Source of the DNA: Entrophospora sp. SA101
Lineage: Eukaryota > Glomeromycota > Glomeromycetes > Entrophosporales > Entrophosporaceae
DNA length: 13,235 nt
Assembly (NCBI GenBank): GCA_958430865.1
Contig: CAUDNR010000369.1
Coordinates: forward strand, 112,383 to 125,617
Direction of reading: 5' to 3'
Both the position numbers and the translations under genes were made by a program. Below, one piece after another: positions 1 through 8,687 of the stretch (positions within the stretch are counted from its first letter, which is position 1; each line of letters opens with the position of its first letter). The notes beneath the pieces are model-generated. The model was not told where the DNA came from and did not search any database. It saw nothing but the letters and a program-made list of their open reading frames with translations.

Positions 1-90
1 TTTATTTCTTCTTCTTCTTCTTCTTCTTCTTTTTATCATCATCCTTTAATATAACCTAATCTCTTTTTCATTTTTTTTTTTTACAAGAAA
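1..90. repeat. Left arm of a ~90-bp inverted repeat flanking the HSF-type gene
   Basis: Read on the plus strand, this stretch has eight TTC units (6-29), then TTTTTATCATCATCC, a unique AT-rich core, a 12-T run and ACAAGAAA. The reverse complement of 3082-3174 gives the same series of blocks. I see one substitution (at the end of the T run) and one extra 3-bp unit in the other arm. The match includes a complex core of about 35 bp (31-70), so it is not just shared microsatellite. The arm reaches base 1 and may continue outside the window. It starts about 170 bp past the HSF stop codon, on the 3' side of that gene. Confidence 0.9.
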
Positions 91-259
91 TCAAAAAAAA
101 AGATGATTAATTAAAGTTCAAGAGAGAGAAAAAAGAGGATAAGTCCAGCCTCTAATTACTATAATTTAAAAGATCAAACCCAACGGTAACAAAAACAAAA
201 ACAATAATAATTATTAATGCTTTTACTATTTCCACCGTTTATACCTTTTTTTTTTACAA

Positions 260-2995
260 TTAATAATTCGTATAATTATACATCCCAATATTTACTTGTA
301 AAAGATGATTGTGATTATAGAAATCTGTTAGAGAGCTATTTGTAGTAGCACCAGATTGAGGTAATGGAGGTGATGATGAAGGCGACGTTGAAGTAGGAGG
401 TGATGATGAATTTACAGTTACTATTACACCATTCTGATTGTTATTGCTATCAAGCAAAGGACTATTCGATTGACTATTATTATTACTACTACTGTTGTTG
501 TTGTTGTTGTGATTATTATTATTATTTTGACAATTATTATTAGGAGTCGTTAAATCATTTGTAACGGTGGTAGGTGAAGTAATGGTGTTTATTATATTAT
601 TATCGTTATTATTACTACTACTATTATTATTATTACTGTTGTTGTTGTTATTATTATTATTATTATCATCATCGTCGATATATTCATTTGAACTTAAAGA
701 AGTCATTGGAGAAACAGGAGAATGTTGTTGATGTTGATGATGATGTTGAGATTGTGGAGAAACATTATTATGATCTGTTGTAGGGGAATATATTAATTGA
801 TGATGATGATGCTGCTGTTGTTGCTGTTGCTGCTGCTGCTGCTGGTGGTGGTGGTGGTGGTGATGGTGGTGAAGATGACGCAGAGTAGGTGATGTAGCAG
901 CAGTAGTAGGTGTAGTGGTGGTAGGTGAAGCATCAGTAGCTTGCATATAATCATAAGATATTTCAGAAGTTGCAGCATTATTAACGGAATCAGCTATCAT
1001 TATAGATGATGAAGTAGTAATATTAGGTGAGGTACTGGGATGATCAGTTGTGGTGGTGGCAGTTGCAGGACTCCATGATTCATTAACGTTAAAATTAGGA
1101 ATATTTGAGTGAGCAGAAGCAGCGGATTGAAATTCACCAATTATAGAAGATCCATTAATATTATTGAAATTTTGATGATGATGATGATGGTGATGATGGT
1201 GAGAATTTGATGAAGGTATTGTCAAAGCAGTAGGTGATATGGACGAAGGTTGGATTGTAGCAGCAGCAGATTCAGGTGATGAAGACGAAGATGAAGATGA
1301 CGAGTCATTAATTATTGGTGAAGCAGAAGCATTATCATTAATTAAATTAGCATTTGAATGATGATTATGGTGTTGTTGTTGTTGCTCTTGTTCTTGTTCT
1401 TGTTGGTGATGATGATGATGATTTTGATTAGTGAATATTCCAAAAGGTTGTGCAGGGATTCTCGATGAAGGTACAGTTGGGACAGATGGCGATAATGACA
1501 TTGTAGTTGTTGGCTGTTGAAGTTGTTCTGTTTTTATCATTGTTTTATCAAATCTCATACGTTTTGATGGCATTTCTTGTGATGGTGGTGATGATGGCGA
1601 TGATGAATTAAAAGCTCTTCCGCATCCTCTTGTTAACTCCTGAAGTAATTGAATTCCTCCTGTATATGATCAATTTGAAGATATAATTATTAATTATCAT
1701 TATTATCAAACAACAAGTATATCATCACATCTTTTACTCTCTATATATACGAACCATCATGATAAGAAGAACCGGTCATTAGTTGAGTGAGAGCCATTAG
1801 ATGAGTTTGATGTTTTTGTAGGCCTTCTGTCAAACTTCTAACTTCAGGTAGCAAATCATTCACTATATTATTCATTTGTTTTAAATCTTTTCTCAGATTT
1901 TCAGTTATGATAGTTAGATCACTGAGCCTTTTACGCGTCATGATATCAACATCAGATTTATCTAAATTATTATTAGCGGTAGCATTAGATAAAAAATCTA
2001 TGTAATCTTTTAAAAACAATTAAACAATGTTAATATTTTATAATTAATATAATTAATATTATCGATGTTATGGTATTTACCAATTGATGACAATTGATCT
2101 GATGTTGCATTGGTTCCAAATATAGATTGTTGAGATGACGGTATATTATGATTTGATAAAGTTGGGGATGATGTCGTCGTCGTCGTCGTCGTAGAATTGT
2201 GTGATAAATTGGTATTGTTGTTGGCGGTAGAATTGGAAGCGTCTGATAAACGCGGTTTTCTTCTTGCAGTTTTTGCAACTTTACGTTTTATATTTGGTAA
2301 TAGATCTTGTCTACCGCGTCTAAATTGTGAATGTGAAAATACACATGCATGCTTACTACGAACATGTTTTGATTTACGAGCATCTGATACTCGATAAAAT
2401 CCATAAATCTAAAAATTAAATTTTTTTAAAAAAACTCGTTAATTAATTGGATAATATAAAAACGAATGCAAATACAAGTATAAACACGTATGAAAATAAA
2501 CGTCTTACATTAAGTTGTCTGACGAACGAAGTAAATTTGCAATGCTTAAAATATTTAGGTAAGACATTAGTAGCAAATTCATCCATGTTACAAATCACAA
2601 ACACATCACCAGTATCATTCCACGTTAAATATTCTTTATATTCATCACCATCAAGAAGTCTATTGAATTGATTGATTGATTGATTGATTGAGTGATTGAT
2701 TGATTGATTGAGTGATTTGTTGATTGATTTAAAATTAAAATTTTTAAAAAATCACAAGTGCACAAACAACTTACTGATATAATTTAGCAACAAAAGTAGA
2801 CACAGTGTCAAGATCATATTTTCCATTTTCTTCTTGGAATAAAGAATCACCACCCTCGGAACAAGTTGATGATAGATGAGAAGAAGAGTTTGAATCAGGA
2901 TGATAAGTTTGAAATGATAAAACTTCATTTGATTGAGAAGGCATTATGTTTAATAAGTTATTTGCAAGCTGTTTACTTTCAGTTGCCGCTGTCAT
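260..2995 (-). CDS. HSF-type (heat shock factor family) transcription factor, five exons
   Basis: Exons on the minus strand are 2775-2995, 2509-2659, 2081-2408, about 1755-2006 and 260-about 1659. Introns 1-3 have donors GTAAGT, GTAAGA and GTAAAT with AG acceptors, and they keep the frame (phases 2, 0, 1). The product is about 783 residues. The HSF DNA-binding domain spans about 66-167: it opens STFVAKLYQ, has the recognition helix FTSFVRQLN (116-124; Arg121 is the family's base-contacting position), then IYGFYRV and a basic end QFRRGRQDLLPNIKRK. Residues about 255-312 form a heptad-like coiled coil (Leu261, 271, 275, 285, 292, 296, 303), fitting the HR-A/B trimerisation region. The rest is His/Gln/Asn/Ser/Thr-rich with many S/T-P pairs, probably a disordered activation region. 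An in-frame TAA lies 12 nt before the chosen ATG. Intron 4 is uncertain: the frame needs either a GTTCGT donor at 1754 with the CAG acceptor at 1660, or a GTATAT donor at 1750 with an AAG acceptor at 1629 (774 residues). By family it should act in the nucleus on nGAAn-type elements. It has no receiver domain, so it is not SKN7. Which HSF paralogue it is, and its target genes, are unknown. Confidence 0.9.
800..871 (-). repeat. Coding trinucleotide tract: His9-Gln11-His4 in the HSF-type protein
   Basis: In the coding direction this is a run of CAC/CAT codons, then CAG/CAA, then CAT/CAC, giving nine His, eleven Gln and four His (about residues 581-604). Codons are mixed within each run, so it is not a pure microsatellite. 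Selection on the residues may therefore help keep it, though slippage is likely too. A second His9 tract lies at 1175-1201, and Asn runs are encoded near 600-670. Confidence 0.85.
2667..2729. repeat. (TTGA)n tetranucleotide array inside HSF intron 1
   Basis: The array consists of TTGA units with two TGAG interruptions and one TTTG. On the minus strand it reads as CAAT/TCAA units running almost to the 3' splice site (AATAG, last base at 2660). In the intron's own direction no AG dinucleotide occurs between the donor region and this acceptor, as expected for a scanned acceptor. Confidence 0.85.
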
Positions 2996-3081
2996 GACAA
3001 ATTCTCTTTATTTTAACTGCTTTTATTATTAGATTTTTCTGATTTCACTCAAATTATTATATTGTGATAAGGTTTAATTTC

Positions 3082-3174
3082 TTTCTTGTGAAAAAAAAAA
3101 ATGAAAAAGAGATTAGGTTATATTAAAGGATGATGATAAAAAGAAGAAGAAGAAGAAGAAGAAGAAGAAATAAA
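3082..3174. repeat. Right arm of the inverted repeat flanking the HSF-type gene
   Basis: This is the reverse-complement partner of 1-90. It carries nine GAA units against eight in the left arm, an 11-A run, and the shared core including GATTAGGTTATATTAAAGG. It lies 87-179 bp upstream of the HSF start codon, so it falls in the promoter or 5' untranslated region. Outside the arm (beyond 3175) the sequence continues AGAAAGATATTT. The left arm cannot be followed that far because the window ends. Confidence 0.9.
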
Positions 3175-5056
3175 AGAAAGATATTTTTTCTCGAATATAA
3201 ATATATAAAATATAAAATTTGTTTAGCAATTATTTTTTCGTTTCTTTTTTAACACGTGTGTATGTTTTTGATTAAAAGTGTAATGAGAGAGTGAACGTGA
3301 GATATAATATAATAAAGATGATTTTTTTTCTTTTATGCTTTTATTATTGCTTTGATTAGTGTTAGTTACTCTGACTGTTCTTTATTTGTTTTAAATTGAG
3401 TATCTTTAAAAAATCATTATTTTCTGATTCAAAAAAAAAATGATTTAGCAAACACAAAAAATTTAAAAATTTAAAAACGTTCACGAAATGAAAGTGTAAA
3501 GGAGGTAAGTAAATAAGTAGTAGAAGCAAAAGAAGAAGGTGGAGACATAAAATAAAAAAGATATATAATAATATAATTATATATAAAGTGTAAAAAAAAT
3601 TTTTTTTATCAATAATAACAAATAATAATAAAAATGATATATAATTATTAATTATTACTTAAGAGAAGCTCCCCATTTATCAAATATAAAACTTTAGAAA
3701 AAATATCATATATATATAATATATATTTATATTATATATTTCTTGAATTCGTTACGTGCGTGAAAAAAATTAAAAAAAAAGAAAACGTTAAAAAATTATT
3801 TTTCAAAGAAATTTTGAAAAAATAAGTGTGTGTGTGTGTTTTTTAATTTCACGTAGATAAAAAAATTTTTTTTATTGACTATTGTTGGGCCTTGTATAAA
3901 AATGGGGTCGTTATATATGATTTGGTAGTAGGGGCCAAAAAAAAAATTAAAATTAAATATAAAAAAAAAAAAATTTGACAAGAGGAAGGACAGTTTTATT
4001 ATTTATATATATGAATATATATATAATATTATATTATTTTTTATTTTTATTTTTATTATTAATTATTATTATTATTATTATTATATGCATATAACCACAT
4101 ATAATATTTTGAGTGTATATTAAAATTATTATTACATCTCAATTGTCTATATTATACAAATTATACAGACTGACACCATGATTATATTTGGATTTTTTAA
4201 AGTGCGGGGCATTTTTTTTGATGTTTTCTATTATTTAAATAATAATAATCATAGTCATTATCGGTTTCTTTTAATAATGATCTTGTGTGTAGTTAGTAGT
4301 AGATGTATTGTTGGTTGAAAAGAAGAAGGATTATTGTATGTGTAAACTTGTAGATGCAGTTAGTTGGTTAGGTTAGTTTCACAGCTTCATGATTACATAT
4401 ATAATATATTTGGCATATTTGGCATATACATACATATATACATACATACATACACACATATTTACTACATAAAGTGTATATATATATATTGGGGGAAGTA
4501 TGCTTTATTTGGCATCATAAAAAGAGCCAGAGTATATAAGAGAACAATAGATTTTCGAGTGATGAAAATGGCAAAAAGAAGATTTGGGCAATTAAAAAAG
4601 AAAATCATCAAAAAAGATATTAATAAACCATAAAAGTCAATTTTAAACGCAAATCATGTAAATGAAAATAATGATGGATGGGAAAATATGACAGGGGAGT
4701 ATGGTAAATAGATGGTAACTCGCATAAAAAAACATATATATAGCAAAATAAATAGCAGAATAATTTGTTCATATGTTGCTGAATCAGCTTGTTCAATGCA
4801 GTTGTAAATTTTTTTACCAAGTTTAGTGAATTATTTTTTTTTATTTTTAATTTTTTTCTCGAGTATTTTTTCATTCATTGATGATGATGATGATTCATCG
4901 TCATATATAAAATACAATTATTATTAATTGCTCTAAAAATAATGAAAAATTCCCGCCTTTTTTATTAATATTTACTATTTAAATTTAAATTTTTTTAAAT
5001 AAATTTTGATTTGAGAAAAAAAATAATTAATAATAAAAATAATAAAAAATAATAAA

Positions 5057-5057
<1 letters not shown>
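3175..5057. other. AT-rich intergenic region, no gene seen
   Basis: The first few hundred bases probably hold the HSF promoter. I see no clear array of alternating nGAAn boxes there. The rest consists of homopolymer A/T runs, (TA)n and (TG)n stretches (for example 3825-3839 and 4474-4490) and ATACAT repeats near 4430-4455. Open frames of 61-89 codons here are low-complexity (Ile/Tyr/His or Phe/Asn) and match no family I recognise. No tRNA or rRNA features were seen. Confidence 0.7.
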
Positions 5058-5096
<39 letters not shown>

Positions 5097-5115
5097 CATA
5101 ATAATATTATGCATT
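5058..5115. repeat. (AAT)n array ending in a 10-bp-arm hairpin
   Basis: A (AAT)n run of about 38 bp runs into AATGCATAAT-AAT-ATTATGCATT at 5093-5115. That is a perfect inverted repeat with 10-bp arms and a 3-base loop. No coding context surrounds it. Confidence 0.8.
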
Positions 5116-5923
5116 TTTATATATTTATATTAATAATAAAATTAGGTTTAGTTTGGCCGCGTGTTAACATTTTTTTATAAGATCTTCCTTCCTCAACTGA
5201 TGTGCATAGAAAAATTTTTTTTTTAAAATTAAATTTTATATGAATTATGAATTATATTATATGTAGAATGAGATAATACCGCGCGGGGTCGATGATAAAG
5301 GCGTTTGGGCTAATTAGAAGTGTGGAGGAAATAATGGTTTGATGGATGATGGGATGATTTTGAAATTAACAATACAATACAATATATATATATATATTAT
5401 ATATCAAAGGAATAAATCAAGAATATTGTCTTAACACAAAGGGATTTATTTGCGAGAACGAAAAACTGGGGCAAATTAAATAAACAATTATGGCCAATTT
5501 ATTTGGACGATTAAATCAGATCAAATTCAAATTCAAAACCCAGCAATAAAAAAGAAAGCTTATTAAAGATTCTTTGTCTCGAATAATAATATAAGAAATA
5601 AATTGTGTGCATATGTGTTTGTAATCATAAACCGGCATAAATGATTATATAAATTGAATAATGTCAAATTAATTAATTTAAAAATAACAAAGAACTTATA
5701 AATAAACAAATTTTATTTATTTTTATTTTTTATTTATTTTCGAATTTTTCAAAAATTATTAATCAACAATCATTCACTTCATTGTTTTACTATAATTGTT
5801 ATTTCGGATTATACAATAATCTCGTTATAGAATTAATTATTCTTCAATGTCAACACTATAAACTCTGAATTATATTCAATAAATGGATTTTGATCAAATA
5901 TTTAAATTTACCAGATTAGGATT
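5116..5923. other. AT-rich intergenic region, no gene seen
   Basis: The sequence is mostly A/T with an AT array near 5382-5400. A slightly GC-richer patch at 5278-5345 includes CCGCGCGGGG. A 19-codon open frame starts at the ATG near 5490 (MANLFGRLNQ...) but has no supporting splice structure or similarity, so I do not call it. Confidence 0.6.
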
Positions 5924-5991
5924 AATATTTAATTGATTTAATATTTAATTGATTTAATATTTAATTGATTTTTTAAATATTTAATTGATTT
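5924..5991. repeat. Four tandem copies of a 16-bp AT-rich unit
   Basis: The unit AATATTTAATTGATTT occurs exactly at 5924-5939, 5940-5955 and 5956-5971. After a 4-base spacer it occurs again at 5976-5991. All four copies appear identical, which suggests recent expansion. Each unit carries the palindromic core AATATT and a TTAATTGATT block. There is no coding context. Confidence 0.9.
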
Positions 5992-6142
5992 AATCATATT
6001 TGATGTTAAAACAATAATAGTAAGTAAATAAATCCTAATTGAGTGTATTTTTAGAACTTACAAGCTGACAGTAACAATATAAATGCTTTCTTTTTTTTTG
6101 ACTTTTTGGCGGTTTCTTTTTTTCGACTAACCAACTAACGCT

Positions 6143-6213
6143 AAACAAACAAACAAACAAACAAACGACTGACCGATCGACCGACCGACCGGCCAGTCAA
6201 CCAACTGACCGAC
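6143..6213. repeat. (AAAC)n followed by a degenerate (GACC)n cluster
   Basis: Six AAAC units (6143-6166) are followed by GACT, then GACC/GACCGATC/GACCGGCC-type units to about 6213. The second part is clearly more GC-rich than its surroundings. It includes the short palindromes CGATCG and CCGGCC-like cores. No gene is evident around it. Confidence 0.75.
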
Positions 6214-6909
6214 CAAATGACTCAATTAATATTAATATTTAATTAATCATTATAAAGTGTTCATTTATCCGCCCCGTTCTTTTACCATTTTGTCCACTGT
6301 CCACATGCTTAATTAATATTTCGATTGGTTACACGATTTACGTCATGAATGATTTTCATCCCTTTTAAAAATTAATTTACCTTTTAAAGTCGATTTCAAT
6401 ATTTGCCACTTAGAAAACTTGCACTCGTTCACTCGCCCATTTATTTGTCTAAATGGAACCATTTTAATGTACAATGTAATCAATGCATTATCATAATAAA
6501 GCATTTGCGTGTTATTTTCTTTAAATATTAATATTTTGCCACTAAAACTAACTATATCAGGCATGTATCAATTAGATGTGTACTGTGTTATGTGTATGTG
6601 TTTATATTTGTGAATAATTGGTTGGATTTCGATGTATTTGGGTATTATATACAATGGTAAGCGAACAAAAAAAAATCTCCGATAATTGTACCATTGTTTT
6701 AATACCTGATATCAGATAAAAAGATAAAGCCCAATTTCATTCGTCGAGAATTACTATGGTTTTTTGTTTTTTGTGTTGCAAATATATTTTGTGTTGTTAT
6801 TGATATTAAGCATGTGCAAAATAAACAATGATATATGATTTGTTTGGCTTGGTTTTGATGACGGTACTCGCTTGTTCCTCGCTCGCTCTCTTTCTTTCTT
6901 TAAACTATT
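6214..6909. other. Intergenic region, no supported gene
   Basis: Base composition is slightly less skewed than in the neighbouring DNA. One 73-codon minus-strand frame (6343-6564, MPDIVSFSGK...) has a mixed amino-acid composition. It has no domain I recognise, no neighbour and no clear splice sites, so it is noted but not called as a gene. Confidence 0.5.
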
Positions 6910-6982
6910 TTGTGTGTGTGTGTGTGTATGTGTGTGTGTATGTGTGTGTGTGTGTGTGTATGTGTGTGTGTGTGTGTGTGTA
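6910..6982. repeat. (TG)n microsatellite of about 73 bp with TATG interruptions
   Basis: This is a near-continuous TG array broken by TATG steps at about 6927, 6939 and 6959, ending TACGTATG. It yields Cys-Val or Thr-His open frames on both strands, which are artefacts of the repeat. Alternating purine-pyrimidine tracts of this length can adopt Z-DNA in vitro (general knowledge). Confidence 0.95.
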
Positions 6983-8647
6983 CGTATGCTCACATTTTTG
7001 TTACAAATAAATAATTGGAGAAGATGGAATGGCTTATTGTTAGTTGATTTGTTGAAATTTGACCAACAAATAATAAAAAATAAGTTTGAGATGGCGTAAA
7101 AATAAAATAAAATAAAATAAAAATTTCGATAAAAATTTGGGAATATACCGTTTTTAAAGTTTTTTTTTGTATTTAAAAATGTGTTTATTTTTTGTTTTTT
7201 AATTTTAAAGTAACATTTCATCTGATTGGTCAGTTATAGAGTAATCTCCCGATTTAAAAATAAAATTGATAAAAGACTTGCCGGTTCCCAATGCTATGCT
7301 ATTGATTATTGTTTATTTGTACGTGCAAATAAATATTGTTCTAACTTATCATTGTTATTATTGTTTCTTAAAACCTACTTACTGTTCTACTAATTCTACT
7401 AATACTATCCAGCCAATTACTGATTAGACCAATTAATTAATTAACCGCAATTTGGCTATATGGACATCACGTCCCCAAACTATGTTGTGAATTGGAAAAC
7501 CTTTTTTTTTTTTGGATATATAGTTTCAATGCCTTCAAGGAATAATTGATTGATTTAATAAGTAATGTTGATTTATAGTCATATTTAATGCAAAAAAAAA
7601 CAAAACAAAAATCCAATAGCAGCAGGATTATCATGGTGTTTTCCCCCAACTACTTATTTATATAATAAGAATAATAGAAACCTTCAGGGCGATGGAATAA
7701 TAAATAAATATAATTTATCGTTTCGCATTACTATTAATTAAAAGGATCGTCGTTACTAATTTTAGTAAATATGTTATATATTAATATAGACCAATTACGC
7801 CGTCCGTGCCGAGTAAAAAAAACTGCATCACGTACCCCACTATCTATCTATCTATCTAAAAGTTTAGCTTAACGTAAAAGAGGATGTGTGTCAATATCAT
7901 TTTTATTCGTTAAAGTCGAAAAGCTACTACAGAGGCTAGATATGTATGCGTGTGTGTGCTTTCAAAGTTGGTCATCACTAGTTGGTTGACATTGAGTATA
8001 TAGATATCATCGCACACGACTATTATTGCCAAAAATAATCAACAATTACAAATAACGTGATACATGAAACTTGGTGGGACAAAAGAATTATTGTTTTTCA
8101 AATTTGTTATTAGAGAGAGTTCTAATGTACCTGACTGAAGACATTATCAATGACATTATTTGATCAAATAAAAATCTTCAAAGACACTCGCTCATTCTTT
8201 TATTTATCACAGAAAATAAATTTTAAACATAATCTATCTACTGCCTATTCGTTTTTTTTTATTATCACTCACTCACCTCACTACATTAAAATGTTACATT
8301 AAATAAATAATTTTACTTTCTTAAAAACACAAAGAATTAAACCCCCCCCCGAGAAAATCTTTTTTGCACATATTTATGTATTTAACATTCATTATATTTG
8401 GATTAATAATATCAAGACAATATATCAATCAAAATAAAGATTATTAAATTTTTAAACATGTCATATAACAGATGTCCAAAAAAAAATTCGACATATATAT
8501 TATGTAATATAATATCATATATATATATATATACACACAGAATATATTGTGAATTTAATTGAAAAAAAATATTTTCAATGAAAAGTAATTACATGCCAAT
8601 TGATAAATGCTATAATATTTAATTGTTGTTGTCGTCGTCATTGTAAG
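6983..8647. other. AT-rich intergenic region downstream of the desaturase, no gene seen
   Basis: Contents are an AAAAT array near 7100-7120, (TATC)n at 7841-7858, a C9 run at 8342-8350, and AT and AC runs at 8515-8540. The desaturase 3' untranslated region must lie at the right end, since that gene stops at 8688 on the minus strand. Its polyadenylation site cannot be fixed from sequence. No RNA gene or credible coding frame was found. Confidence 0.65.
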
Positions 8648-8673
8648 TTTTTTTTTTTTTAAAAAAAAAAAAA
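8648..8673. repeat. Perfect T13-A13 palindrome just past the desaturase stop
   Basis: Thirteen T are followed directly by thirteen A, 14 bp downstream of the desaturase stop codon (8688-8690) in that gene's direction. In the transcript this reads U13-A13, able to fold back or pair with a poly(A) tail. It may also simply be a slippage product or an assembly weak spot. Confidence 0.8.
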
Positions 8674-8687
8674 CCAAGAATAATAAA

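Noticed and set aside
793..978. 61-codon Leu/Thr-rich open frame on the minus strand
   Set aside because: It is a shifted frame of the trinucleotide repeats in HSF exon 5. Its composition is purely repeat-driven.
2197..2671. Plus-strand open frames of 66 and 74 codons
   Set aside because: They lie opposite HSF exons 2 and 3, which have domain support. They are antisense shadows.
3143..3169. (GAA)9 as a heat shock element for HSF autoregulation
   Set aside because: Heat shock elements need alternately oriented nGAAn units. This is a same-orientation trinucleotide run inside the inverted-repeat arm.
4364..4874. Open frames of 89 and 84 codons, rich in Ile/Tyr/His or Lys/Phe
   Set aside because: They are built on ATACAT/TATA microsatellites and homopolymers, with no domain and no splice structure.
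6343..6564. 73-codon minus-strand frame with mixed composition
   Set aside because: It is the most protein-like frame in the intergenic region, but it has no recognisable motif, no neighbour and no signal. At this length in AT-rich DNA it is plausible by chance.
6754..7221. 155-codon minus frame and overlapping plus frames with Cys-Val or Thr-His repeats
   Set aside because: They are created by the (TG)n microsatellite, which is open in several frames on both strands.
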